This document shows positions 1 through 14,300 of a stretch of 64,000 bases of DNA, one piece after another. Origin of the DNA: Tetradesmus obliquus (taxonomy: Eukaryota > Chlorophyta > Chlorophyceae > Sphaeropleales > Scenedesmaceae). The stretch's first letter is position 1; the number at the start of each line of letters is the position of its first letter. Below the pieces are notes generated by a model, which was not told the origin of the DNA, made no database searches, and was given only the letters and a program-made list of their open reading frames with translations. The stretch is taken from positions 1,718,501 to 1,782,500 of the forward strand of contig CP126201.1 of assembly GCA_030272155.1 (NCBI GenBank). Direction: 5' to 3'. The translations under genes were made by a program, and so were the position numbers.

Positions 1-1800
1 TACCCTCAAAACAAACGCAGACAAGACAACCCAAAAGCAGCACCATCCTTGAAACTTTCCATACCTGCAGCGTCGCACGCCAGTACATCAGCAAACTGCA
101 GCGGCGCTCCGCCAGCCAGGCCGCCGCCAGCAGCAGCAGCAGCAGCAGCAGCACTGCTGCCGCTATTGCCGCCTGCTGGCTCCTCCTCATGCAGCTGCAG
201 GCTGATCTCATACACCAGATGGTCAATGGTCTGCTGCGGGCTGATGCGCGCAAGATAAAGGCAGATGCGCTTGCTGACCCCTAAGTATTCCAGCATGGAT
301 GTGAGCTCCTGCAAAGAGGAACAAACCAGCAGCAGCAGCAGCATGTGTAAAGCACTGGGCATGTGTGCGAGGTAAATGCAGGTGCGCCTGCTGACCCCAA
401 AGTATTCCAGCATGGATGTGAGCTCCTGCAAAGAGGAACAAACCAGCAGCAGTAGCAGCAGCATGTGTGAAGCACTGAGCATGTGTGCGAGGTAGATGCA
501 GATGCGCTTGCTGACGCCAAGGTACTCCAGCGTGGTTGTGAGCTCCTGCAAATAGACAGACACCCGCAGAAGAAGCAGCACTAGCAGGTGTTGAGCACTG
601 GGCATACTTATGCTAGGTGGAGGCAGATACGCTTGCTGACGCCCAGATACTCCAGCATTGACGTCAGCTCCTGTAATTGTGAATAAAGTAAGCCAGCAAA
701 AGTACCGGCAGCAGCAGTAGGTAAAGGGTGGGGTTAGGGTTTACTACTAAACCCAAAACCTAACCTAAAACCCTAGGTAAAGGGTATGTGTGCGTGACAG
801 GTGGAGGCAGATGCGCTTGCTGAAACCAAGGTACTCCAGCATTGAGGTGAGCTCCTGAAGGATGTAGGAGAGAGATAAGCAGCAACAGCAGCAGCAGCAA
901 CAGCAGCAGCAGGTGTTGAGTACTGGGTGTGTGTGCTAGGTACAGGCAGATGCGCTTGCTGACGCCAAGGTTCTCCAGCATCTGTGTGTCACCTCGCACC
1001 TGGCAGGCCATGGGTGTGCCCAGGCTGGCAAGGAAGTCCAGCATAGGGATGATGTTGCCATGCACACATCACGGACTGTTAAAGCACTTCACGAGCATGC
1101 AGTACTGCAACAAACATACATATCACCACGCATCTGGCAAGCCATATGTGTGCAAAGGCTGGCCGAGACGTGCGGCATGGGTTGATGTTATCATCCCAAC
1201 TACATTTCCGCAGTACTGCAACGATTAGACGTCTCGACACGCACCTGGCAGGCCATGTGTGTGCCCAGGCTGGCAAGGAAGCCCAGCATAGGGATGATGT
1301 TGCCATGCATGCGCCACAGTTGTGCTGTTATATCACAATCCATCCCAGGAAGCATGCAGGTACCACAGACAGTTTAACTCACACCTGGTGAGCCATTGTG
1401 TGTCACAAAGTGTCAGTCTGAAAAGCACAACTTCAACATAGTACTTGTTGTTTATTACGCACCTGGTAGGCCATGTGTGTGCCCAGGCTGGCCAGGAAGC
1501 CCAGCATAGGAATGATGTTGCCATGCATGCGCCGCAGTTGTGCTGTTACATCACAACCCATCCCAGGAAGCATGCAGGTACCACAGGCATATTGACTCAC
1601 ACCTGATGAGCCATTGTGTGTCACAAAGTGTCAGTCTGAACAGCACAACTTCAACATAATACTTGTTGTTTATCACCCACCTGGTAGGCCATGTGAGTGC
1701 CCAGGCTTGCCAGGAAGTCTAGCATGGGGATGATGTTGCGCCTGTTGGCGGCCAGCGTGGCCCACAGCCGCTCAATCTCCAGCGGCAGCTCGTCACCATG

Positions 1801-1854
<54 letters not shown>

Positions 1855-1932
1855 GCATTAGTGATTGACGCTTGCCGGCCAGCGTGGCCCACAGCCGCTC
1901 AATCTCCAGCGGCAGCTCGTCACCGTGCCTGG

Positions 1933-1970
<38 letters not shown>

Positions 1971-2040
1971 CATCAGTGAATGACGATTGGCAGCCAGCTT
2001 GGCCCAGCCGCTCAATCTCCAGCAGCAGCTCATCGCCGTG

Positions 2041-2080
<40 letters not shown>

Positions 2081-3043
2081 GCAGCAGCACGCGCTGATCA
2101 TGAATGGGGTGGAGCCACCAACTGGCTCTGCATAGCAAAGCAGCTCACGTGTGAGCATTGCCAGCAATAGCATTAGGCAACTACTAATAAGTCAGACAAT
2201 CAGAGCTTTTTCCCTCACTCACCGCAGTGTGACGTAGTACATGCTTTTCAGCAGCCGCTCGCACCAGGTGCCCTTCCAGTGCGCAGCAATGGTCAGGTTC
2301 TCCATCCAGGGGCCCAGGCATGTTAGCACAGGGTGCTGAGACACCTTGTCAGCTAGCTCCAGCTGCCGCGTCATCATCTCCTCACACAGCGCTTCAGAGA
2401 GCTCGGGGTGGTCCCTGCAGCAGCAGCAGAAGAAGAAAGAGAGGTGAAGCCAGCAACATCATGTCCACACAGAGGGCTTCAGACAGCTCGGGGTGGTCCC
2501 TGCAGCAGCAGCAGCAGCCGCAACCCATGCAAACAACTTTACACACACACGTCCACATCAGCCATCTCACCGTGCCAGCTTCACTGCCAGCTGGAACTGG
2601 AACTGCTGGTAGCTGTCCTGCAGCGCCCCCAGCACCACCACAGTACCAGACCCTCCCTCAGCCTCCAGCGCAAACACCTCATCCCGCTGCTGCTGCTGCT
2701 GCCGCTGCTGCTGCTGCCAGCCGCCGGCGCCGCCGCCGAGGTCTGCTGCTGCTGCTGCCGCCATGTCGGCGGCTGAGATCTGCCACTCGCGCGTGGACAG
2801 CACGTGCAGCATGTGCAGTGCATCCTCGCGCACTTCTGGGTTGCTGTCGACCATCTTGTAGAGTACTAGGGACAGCACCACGTGAGGCTCCACCTTGACT
2901 GGATGCAAGGCGTATACTTCGCTCACCACCTGCAGGGGCAGCAGCAGATGTTACAGACTGACTGTGCAACTTCTGGAAACAGCACCACGTGAGGCTCCAC
3001 CTTGACTGGTTGCAGTGCGTATACCTCGCTCACCACCTGCAGG

Positions 3044-3095
<52 letters not shown>

Positions 3096-6000
3096 CACTG
3101 GGCATATGCTAAGCTACATCACAGAACACGCAACATCAGTGCCCGTCGCATATCTCCATACCTGGAAGGAGGCAGCAGCAATGCGCGGGTCCCGGTAGTA
3201 GCAGCGGTCCACGCACACCAGGAACATGTCCAGGTTGCTGCGCTCAGGTGCTGCATGGAAGCCTGAGCAACATCACCCACTGCTGATCAATCAGACGCAC
3301 TGCTGATCAATCAGACGCACTGCTGATCAATCAGACGCACTGCTGATCAATCAGACGCACCTGATCAATCAGACGCACCTGATCAATCAGACCCACTGCT
3401 GATCAATCAGACGCACCTGAAACGAAGCAGCAGCAATGCGCGGGTCCCGGTAGTCGCAGCGGTCCAGGAACACCGTGAACATGCTACACTACAGCAAATC
3501 AAACCCTACCACAACGCCTCTCACTCAATTGTACTTGGATGGAGGCAGCAGGAATGCGCGGGTCCCGGTAATGGCAGCGCCCTGCTGTGCCACATACAAA
3601 GGTAACATAAAAAGCGCCAAACCCTGCCCTGCTCATTGCGGCACTTATTCATACCTGGAAGGAGGTAGCAGCGATACGCGGGTCCCGGTAATAGCAGCGG
3701 TCCACGCACACCGGGAACATGTCCAGGTTGCTGCGCAGCAGCTGGAACAGCGCTGACCTGCCGACAGCATCTTTCGGCACTGCAGGGATGCGGCCTGCAG
3801 ATATGCCTAGGGGCGGCGCCTGCAGCAGCCGGTCGATCCAGGTCAGCACCGGGCCTGCTGTGCGGCGCGCATCGGAGTCAAACACGGGACCCTGCAGGCA
3901 GGAGATTGGCGCAGCAGCAGTGCAGGGGCAGCGGAAGGCAGCTGGGGTTTTAGTGCCAGAACCAACACCTTTTAACAACAGTCAACCGTGACAAACCAAA
4001 CACACAAGGAAGTCCGGCTGCGTCATCTGCAGCATCGCCGCCATGCTTAGGCGTGCTACTGGTCCAGGAGCTCAGCACACTTGGCGCTGCTCTGCACACA
4101 AACACACACAACCCAAAATCCACGTGTCAAAGCACAGCCTAACCTGCAGCATCGCCGCCATAGCTGACTGTGCTGCCTGGTCCAGCAGCTCCGCGCCCAG
4201 CACCAGCTCAGACATCAAGCTCAGACAAGATTGCAACACATAAACTGACTCGACATCACCTGCAGCATCGCCGCCATGGCCAAACATGCTACCTGGTCCA
4301 GCAGATCCGCACCAGCTCCTGCCTCAACCCCAACAGTCAAAAACACACACCAGCAAGCAATAACATCAACACGATGTCGCCTGCAGCATCGCCGCCATGG
4401 CCAGGCGTGCCGCCTGGTCCAGCAGCGCTGCGCCCTGCACCAGCTCCTGCGGCAACCCCAGCTGTCAACAACACACACCAGCACGCGATCACATACAGCC
4501 AAGTTTTACCTGCAGCATCGCCGCCACGGCCCGGAGTACTTCCTGGTCAAGCAGCTCAGCACACTTGACTCTGCTCCGCAGCACAAACACACAAGAGCAC
4601 AATGTACAATTCGGCTTCGCCTCACCTGCAGCATCGCCGCCATGGCCAGGCGTGCTACTGGTCCAGGAGCTCAGTACAGTTGGTGCTCAATCAATCAGTT
4701 ACACACTTTACAGTTGGTGCTGCTCCGCGGCAAACACACACAAGCATACAAAGCATAAAGCGACTCGGCCTGACCTGCGTCAATGCCGCCATAGCTAGCT
4801 ACACGTGCAGCCTGCTCCAGCAGCTCTGCGCCTGCACCAGCTCCTGCTTCAACCCTAACAATCAGCAACACACGCCAGCAAGCAATAATAACATAATGAT
4901 AACATCAAAATCACATCACCTGCAGCATCGCCGCCATGGCCAGGCGTGCCGCCTGGTCCAGCAGCTCTGCACTCTGCACCAGCTCCTGCCGCAGGCTCTC
5001 ACGAGTGTCGCTGTCATAGTCCTTGAAGCGGCTGACTGCTGAGTGCACCCCTGCGCCCAGCCGCGCATTGTAGTCGGCAGCTGCAATGACAGCGGCAAAG
5101 TCGAAAGTAGGAGCAGGTGGGAAAGCAGCTGAGTCGGCCGCACAGCTTGCAGTGACAGGCGGGTTGCATTCACAGCGTGTGCTGGACATGGCATACAACT
5201 CAAACAACACCGCACCACTGTTCAAGTATTTGGCAAGAAATTTGCAACCAAAGCTTCAGCAGCAATGATGCTGTGCCCCCACGCAGTGATTTCAACCCCA
5301 AACGCGTAAACAGCTGCAGCCGCGCCCGCACCTCCTCTGTTGGTCCCCTCTTCGCACCACGCCGCAAACATCTCAAACAGCAGCTTGCGCGCCATCGGCT
5401 GCCCCGCAGCTCTGCTGCCGCCACTCCCCACTGCCCCCTGCTGCGGCTGCTGCTGCAGGTGCTGGCTGCTGTCTCCTGCTGCAGCACCACTGCCAACCCC
5501 TGCTGCTGCTGCTGCTGCTGATCCTGGGGTGCCTGGGGCCTCAGAGGCGTTGCTCTTGCTGCTGCTGGCTCGCTGGAATGCTGCGATTTCCCGCAGCAGG
5601 GCTAGAGGCAGTGTGAGGTGGCTCACTAGCTGCCCCGCCACGCAGCGGCAGACAGCACATAGGCAGTAGGCCACCTGTGCCACAGAATCAGATGCATTGG
5701 CAGGGGCAGAGTGATAAGGCCAGAGAGGGATGCACGTCAGTGAATCACCAAAGGATGCTAAGCTGCGCAGGTACAGCAGAAACAGTATGACCAGAAGATC
5801 AAACATCCCAAGCCAAACGTACACGCAAAACAGCGCACCTGCGAGACCTCCCAGAAAGCTTCGCCAAAGGGTGCCAAGCTGCGCAGGTACTGCGTGGTGT
5901 CCCGCATCCAGTCCAGCAGCCGGGCCCGGATCTGAGGCTGCGTTGCCAGCGTGCCTGGCGCCATTGCATCAGCCACAAGGCGCATGATGTTGGCCACAAC

Positions 6001-8045
6001 CTTGCGCGCCTGCGCGGGATATGAGGAAGAAAAACGAAGAGAGAAGGCTTTTCTGGGTGTTGTTGCTACGTGAAATGAGGGCCTAATAGCATGTTTAGGC
6101 ATCAGCCACGAGGCGCATGATGTTGGCCACCACCTTGCGCGGCTGCGCGGACCATGACAAAGAAAAGGAGGTTTGGGTGTCGCTAGTGCGTAGGTTGAGC
6201 GTCTGATAGCATGTTCATGCGTCGGCCACGAGGCGCATGCTGTTGGCCACCACCTTGCGCGCCTGCGTGTGAGGAAGTGACAAAACACGAAGACAAATGG
6301 TGGAATGTCACAAGCAGCGGAGAGTCACTCGGCCACTCAAGAAACCAAGGATTGCTGCGTGATGTCTAAAACCACCGGGTGTGCTTGGCAACTTTGCAGC
6401 ACAAATGTTGGCAAGGACACCCGACAAACATGCAGTCATGGTGTGCCTCGTGATCCCTTGCAGCATACGCGCGCTGCACACGCATGCTGCCGCACCTCCT
6501 CGGGCCGTGCGTTGCCGCGCTTCTGCTTGCCCGGCCGGCTGTACTCCTCCATGAGCGCGGGCAGCTCCTCAAACAGTGCAGGGTAGTGCTCGGGGCTGGC
6601 GTGGCCCACCGCCATCAGCGTCACCTACAAGGCGGCATATGGTTTATGGGGTTTTTTAGCTCTGGGTGCTATGGTTTTATCGGCGGCTGGGGAGGACGGG
6701 CAGCTGCTCAAGAAGTGTGCAGTAGTGCTCAGGGCTGGCGTGGCCCACCGCCATCAAGGTCACCTGCAGCACCAAGAATGCTCAGGCAGTGCGGCAAAAG
6801 TTTTAGGGTCACAAGGAGTTTGAAAGGAGGTTTAGAGCTTGCGGCTGTCGTGGCCCAGCGCCAGCAGCGTGACCTGCAGCAGTGAGGCCGACACGGCATC
6901 TATTTGCTACTCCTTTCATGGTAGGCTTTGGTGGGCTACCGACCAATGGGTGTTCATCAACGCAGGCGCTACTGTTCTCGTTACAAGGTGTCAACAACCA
7001 GCATATGTCCATGTTTGGCGTGTGCATGTTTGGCGTGTGCTGCTGCTCACCTGCTGAGGGATGGCTGAGCCGCCAGTGAGCGAGGCCAGCAGCGCACGGA
7101 TGAGCTCCCTGGCAGCAAGCGCAGAACCCTGCAGGCAGCACACAACACATCCAGTGATGTGCAGCAAGAAACCGGCACCGCAGTGACGTGTTGGGTTGGC
7201 ATTTGCTTTGATTCTTACTGCTCCAAACAGCGGCCAGATTGGTGTGGGCAAGGACGGCTGTGTGCAGCTCTATGTGTGACAGGCACTCACACGATTAGCA
7301 TTGCAGATCATTGGCGGGGCTGTCAAGGCCATTCACATGCAATGCCGTTGCACATCATCAGCTACAAGCGCAAGCTCACCTTGCGCGCTGCAGCCCTCTC
7401 CACACGCTCCTACAGAGAGGGCGGACACACGCACGCCACCACCTAATCTACTGTAATGCGCCAGAGGCTGCTAGCAGGCAAAGAAATTGTTGCCCACCTT
7501 GCGTGCTGCAGCCCTCTCCACGCACTCCCACAGCGAGGGCGGGCACACACAGGCCACCACGCCATCTACTGCAATGTACGGGACATCCAGCCCTCCAATA
7601 TTGGCTTATTCACTCAAGCCTCAAACCCACCTTGCGTGCTGCAGCCCTCTCCACACGCTCCCACAGCGAGGGCGGGCACACACAGGCCAGCACGCCATCT
7701 ACTGCAATGTACGAGACATCCAGCCCTCCTGTATTGGCTTATTCACTCAAGCCTCAAACCCACCTTGCGCGCTGCGGCCCTCTCCATGCGCTCCCACAGC
7801 GAGGGCGGGCACATACAGGCCACCAACCCATCTACTGCGTTGTTTCATTGCGCCACAAGCCGACCTAGCAAAACACTAACATTGAAACCCACCTTGCGTG
7901 CTGCAGCCCTCTCCACGCGCTCCCACAGCGAGGGCGGACACACACAGGCCACCACCACAAACGCCTTCCAGGCGTCGCTGCGGCGGCCGTCCGCTGACTC
8001 AGCAGGGATGGTCAGCCGGCCTGAGGAGTCACGGCTCAGGTACCT

Positions 8046-8076
<31 letters not shown>

Positions 8077-8151
8077 GCGAAGCAGTTAGTGGCCGTCCGC
8101 TGACTCAGCAGGGATGGTCAGCCGGCCTGACGAGTCGCGGCTCAGGTACCT

Positions 8152-8200
<49 letters not shown>

Positions 8201-8275
8201 GCGAAGCAGTTAGTGGCCGTCCGCTGACTCAGCAGGGATGGTCAGCCGGCCTGACGAGTCGCGACTGAGGTACCT

Positions 8276-8326
<51 letters not shown>

Positions 8327-11300
8327 GCAGCAGCAGCGGCAGCAGCAAGCGAAGCAGTTGGTGGCCGTCTGCTGACTCAGCAGGGATGGTCAGCCGGCCT
8401 GACGAGTCGCGGCTCAGGTACCTGCAGCAGCAGCAGCAGCGCGGTGGCAGCAGGCAATGCAGTCCTTAGTGGGCAAGCAAGCGACGTGAAATGGAAGGAT
8501 GGCAAGGTGTCTAGCCCAACTGCCTCTTAACTTCCTCCATCTCTAAAAGTGACTGCAACCACAGCAACTTGCAGCAATCTTCTACCGCCCACAAGAATGA
8601 ACAGTAATCCTGCCTAAAACGTTCGCCAGTACCTGCAGTAGCCACATCAGCAGGCGCCTCACCGTGCCAGCTTGTGCAGCATCTCCATGCAGGCCACACC
8701 CATGCTGACCGGCCACATGTGGCAGGCCGCGATTTGTGAAACAGGATGGGAACAACGGCCCAATTGCAGCGACAACTGCAGGCCTCACCGTGCCAGCTTG
8801 TGCAGCATCTCCATGCAGGCCACACCCATGCTGACCGGGCACATGTGGCAGGCCGTGATGTAAGAACAGGATGGCCCATCAGCTAACCTTCAGCTATAAT
8901 ATCAGCCCTCACCGTGCCAGTTGGTGCAGCATCTACATGAAGGCCACACCCATGCTGACGGGGCACATGCGACAAGCAGGCAAATTGACAGAGCTGGCAA
9001 CAAGCATGTGTCAAGATCCAATGCTCCCATTGCGTTTACACTCTTCGGAGGTGGCTGCGATTACTGTCAGCAGTGACGCTGAAGCTTGCTTCAAGTGTCA
9101 CAAAATCAAACAATGACTTTCATTCAGCGCACACACCTGGCCAGCTTGTGCAGCATCTCCATGTAGGCCACTCCCATGCTGACAGGGCACATGTGGCAGG
9201 CCACAAATGATCTACCAGATGGCAACAACAGCACAACTTCAGCTACAACCGCAGGCCTCACCGTGCCAGTTTATGCAGCATCTCCATGTAGGCCACTCCC
9301 ATGCTGACAGGGCACATGTGGCAAGCCGCGCGCGCCAGCTCCACCACGCAGCGCATCCAGCGCAGGCCGCCCACCTCATCACTAGCAGCCATGACAGACT
9401 GAAGGAAACATAAAAAGGCAGAGTGGCAAGCAAGGAATAGCACAGAGCAGCAAGTGTTAGCAGCATGTGCAACGCAGCCGGTGTAGCCCGCCGACCCCAT
9501 TGCTAGCAGCCATGACGGACTAGCAACTGTGCGGCAGAAAAGCGAGTACAGCAGCAGGCAGTTGAAATTTGTCATTTGGACTGTGGCATGAAGAGCTGGT
9601 ATGTAGGCGCACAGCACAAAAGCAGCGCCAACATGCACACTGCTGCATGTGGCTCAGCTGCACGCATGTGATCCACGCAGATCAAGCTTGCCCATCACCT
9701 TGAAATTCAATCAATCGATAGATAGTGGAAAACATGCAGCCTACGCAAAAGTCAGTTCTCAACAAACAACATAGCATGCCCGTACCCGCAGCGACACGTC
9801 CAGCGGCACGTGCTTGGTGTCCCTCCACAGCTCTGACCAGTCGCTGAAGTCCCAGATCAAACCACCTCCAAAGATCAGATCACTCAACCCCACAGAACAT
9901 CAAAGATCAGATCAGATCACATCACTCACCTGCAGCGTGACATCCAGTGGCACGTGCTTGGTGTCCCTCCACAGGTCAGACCAGTCGCCAAAGTCCCAAA
10001 AGCAGCGGCGCGCCACATCAACCCCGACCTCCTCCAGCACATCCATCACATATGTGACGCCTGCATCGGGCGTCTCCAGCTGGCCTGCAGACAATAGTAG
10101 ACGGCAGCAACACATGAACCGGCACGGCTCCGCGTCAGCGCACACCTCCTGCGATGCATTCACAGCATATGTGACACCTGGTGTCTCCAGCTGGCCTGCA
10201 TGGAGCATCAGACAGCAGCAACACACAGAGGCAGCAGCGGCGCGCCACGTCAGCGCCCGCCTCCTCCAGCACATCCATTACTAACACGTGACTTACGTGA
10301 CGCCTGCATCAGGTGTCTCCAGCTGGCCTGGATACAGCGGAGCAGAGCAGTGAACAGCCAGAGAGCCAACATGCTTTGAGCAAGCCTGCAAGCCAGCATT
10401 GGAAATGATTGAAGCACCTACATATGTTCGGCTAAGGCTCGCCGCATGCATGTACGTTGCTACTCATTGGTCCAGCAGCAACATGCTCTGCATCATAGTA
10501 ACAGGGTCTCCCTCAACAGCCCCCGGAGCACCCACCTAGTGTCTGCATGAGCTCAAAGGAGTCCCTGGATATTGTGGGTTTATGTTTGAAGAAGAAGCCC
10601 CCTCCAGACCCTGACCCTCCAGACGCTGCCACAGCAGCAGCACCAGCACCGCCAGCCCCCAAGCTCATGCTTGCTACGCTGTCCTGCACACCAGCTGTAG
10701 CCAGTGACGAAGCAACACTGGCGAAGCTGCTGCTCAAGGCAGCCAGCGCATTGTTGCTGCTGCTAGCTCCAGCGCCGGCAACACCTGCCGCTGCTGCTGA
10801 CCCCAGCTGCTGCTGCTGCTGCTGCTGCTGTGCAGGTGCCCCAAGTGTGACCTCCATCTGCTGAGCGAGCGCCTGCAGCTCCTGATGCAGCAGCCTAGTG
10901 AGGCCCAGCAGTGTTAGCGCATCGCCGCGTATTGCCTCATCACACGAGCACAGCAGCATGAACAGCACACCATCTAAGCGATGCACATCCAGCCCAAGGC
11001 CGCTGCTGCCGCTGCTGCTGCTGCTGCCAGGTGCTGCTGCTGACCCTGCAGCAGCAGCCCCAGCCTCCTTGCTTGATGTCCAAGACTGCTGCTGCGCCTG
11101 CTCCGTCCTGCCGGCATCACAGCTGCGCTGCTGCTGCTGCTGCTGCTGCTGCTCGATTCTGCTGCTGCTGCTGCTGCTGTCGCGCGCGCTGCTGCACAGG
11201 CTGCTGCTAGCCAGCCGCTGCTGCTGCAGGAGCGCCAGCCACCCTTCCATAAGCTTGCCGAGCAGCAACAGACACTCCCTGATGGTCTGCAGGGCATCAA

Positions 11301-14300
11301 AGAGCAAAGGCGCACACAGCAGGTGCAAGCACAGTGCATGCGAGATATGTGTTGGGTGGCACTTGCAGGTAAATGGCATTCATTATATGCATTGAATCAT
11401 CACAAGCGTTCATCATTGCATTAGCGAAAAAGATGTTCAACTAGGTTCAGCAATTGCTGGCGTGAGGCACCCAGCTGTAACATGTGGCTGCTATGCTGCA
11501 TGACAGTTTTCCAAGGTTCCTGCAAAGCGATAACCACAGCCAGCAGCAGCAGCAGCAGCGTAAGCAGCAGCAGCTCACCTGGGTGGACTCATCTGGTATG
11601 GCTCCCAGGAAGGCTGCCATGTTTGACAGCACAGCGCCACGCAGCGCGGGACATGCCCGCACGGTGCTCATGAGGGCGTCAAATGCAGACGCGCGCACAG
11701 CACCCTCCACATGTGCAGTGTACCTGCAGGCAGCAGCAGCATGCATACCTCATGGCACAGCTTGCAACCGCATCTAGGAAGAAAGCAGGTGACGACGCAA
11801 GCTAATCGGACTTCTGGCTTGCAGAGTTCCTGCCAGCGTGGCTGGCAAGCCCACAAGCGAACTTGCCAGTTCTATTAGCAGCTGGCCGGACTGCCCCCAT
11901 GCAACAAAACAAGCTACTTCAAACCAGTGGTGTACATACCGCAAGCACACAACTGTGCAGACTGGTAGAACTGCACAGGCGACCAAAAAGTCCCACACAG
12001 CAGCAGCAGCAGCAGCGATTTTCCAGACTCACGATGGCAGCAGGTCCAGAGGGCGCACCGCCGCCCACTGCTCAGGCCGCAGGTATGGCACCAGCCGCAC
12101 CACCCAGCTGAACAGCACCAGCGCTGGCTGCTTGTCCTTGGGCACGGCATCAGCAGCAAACGCCAGGTAGGAGCCGTACGCGCGGTGGTACTGCGCAAGC
12201 AGCTGCCCCAGCTGCTGCTGCAGCCGTGGCAGCAGGTGTGAGATGTCCTGCAGGTCAAAGGGGTGCTGACCGCAGCGGATCAGGTCCAGTACCTGCGGCG
12301 CCGGCAGCTGCGGCAACAAACACATACGGCAGCATGGAAAAGGCAGCAGCAAAGGAGATGATGTGCTTGAAGTACACAAGCAAGTGACAGGTGCTGACCG
12401 CTGCGGATCAGGTCCAGCTCTTGTGGCGCTGGCAGCTGTGAAAGCGGCACAACGAGCAAAAACAGGCAAGGCAACAGCAGCAGACATAGTACTTGGGCGA
12501 GGGAAAGCACCTGCTTTGGCGACAGGTGGACCATACTCCCAGGCTCTGGCCAGCAACGTGCTCACACGCACGCACAGGCACAATCAAGGAGCCAGCAAGC
12601 AACTGGCACATGGGTTTTGGCATCCAACCAGCCTACCTGCACCATGCGCCGGCCAGCGCCGTCCCGCCCCATGCCCTGCAAGCTGCCGCAGCTGCCAGCA
12701 AGCGCAGTGCTGCGCCGCGGCAGGCCTGCTGCAACACCCAGCGCTGCTGCGCTGCCTGCAGGAACCGATGTAGCGACGAGGTGCAGCGTGCGCAGCGCGA
12801 TGAGCTGTGCGTCTGGCGAATCTGAGGCCAGCAGGTCCTGCAGGATGCTGCCTACGCAGTACTCGGGGCTGAGGTCAGCTACGTCTGACACAAAGTCCTG
12901 CAAGCAGAAGAAAGGCAAGCTCAAAAAGTACTTGAGAGACATGTAAGCAGCAGGCCCTGCAGGATGCGGCCAAACAGTACGTGGCGGTCAGGTCAGCTGC
13001 GTCTGACACAAAGTCCTGCAAGCAGAAGAAAGGCAAGCACAAAAAGTACTTGAGAGACATGTAAGCAGCAGGCCCTGCAGGATGCGGCCAAACAGTATGT
13101 GGCGGTTAGGTCAGCTGCGTCTGACACAAACCTCTGCAAGCAGAAGGAAGGCAAGCACCAAAAACAAACATGAGACAGGTTGGCAGCAGGTCCTGCAGGA
13201 TGCCGCCTCCGCAGTACGCGGGATTAAGGTCTGCCCCATTCCACAAAAATTCCTGCAACAGCATACAAGGTGGTCATAAGACAGCCTGTGGCCGCACCTG
13301 CTGCTCAGCCAGGGAGATGCCGCCCTTGCATGCATTTGCCAGCACTGGCTTCACGATCGTCCAGCCACAACATCACACAGCCACAACACACACAGCCTGC
13401 TCAGGTGAAACAGATTCGTCCTACATCGCAAAAATCATGCACCTGCTGCTCGGCCAGTGAGATGCCGCCCTTGCGTGCGTTTGCCAGCACTGGTTTGACG
13501 ATCTTGTCCAGCCAGGCAGCCACTGCAGGGCTGGCGCTGGGCCCTGCCTTGCGCACAAGCGAGGAGATGACCAGCTGGTTGAGGCACTTGAAGCACAGCG
13601 ACCTGTGAACCAGCCATAGACACAGCACAACACACAGCACAGCATGCATAGTGTTTGTGCTTCAGGAATGTGCAGCAGGCTGGAGATGACCAGCTGGTTG
13701 AGGCGCTTGAAGCACAGCGACCTGCAAGGTGAGGATGATACAAGGGCTCTGACCATGCGCTTGCCCCTGATCAAATCAGACATCTTCTATTACTGTCAGC
13801 TACCGCTGACACGGTGTGGACTCAGGTTGGCTGGCTTTGTGATGCAATTTGATCGCCCAACCAACAACGGAAGGACTGGGTACAATTACGGTGATTTCTC
13901 ACGAGCGGAGTATCGGCTTGCTGGGTTTGTGCGTGAGGAAGGTTTCAATCCTCAGATGATTGTATTGCATGGTGATTATCAAATGCATGTGTACGGCGTA
14001 TCATCTGGGTTCCTCACCTGTACTCCTTGTTCTTCATCTGCTTGGTGAGGAAGTCTGCCATGCTGTCAACCAGGTTACTGTGGTTTATTTGTACTGCCTG
14101 CCCATGGTTAAAGCAGCACCAGCTGTACTGCTCATGCCCTCACCTGTACTCCTTGTTCTTCATCTGCTTGGTGAGGAAGTCTGCCATGCTGTCAACAAGG
14201 CTGCTGTAGTTGCCCGCGTCAACCAGGCACACCAGCACCGTCACCAGTGGGTACCCCACCTGCAGGAACAGCAAGGGAGTGCAGAAAGATTTGAGAAAGA

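Noticed and set aside
7456..8103. 215-codon plus-strand ORF (LRAAALSTRSHSEGGHTQA repeats)
   Set aside because: Shadow of five copies of the tail of Furry exon 17, which reads sensibly on the minus strand with donors.
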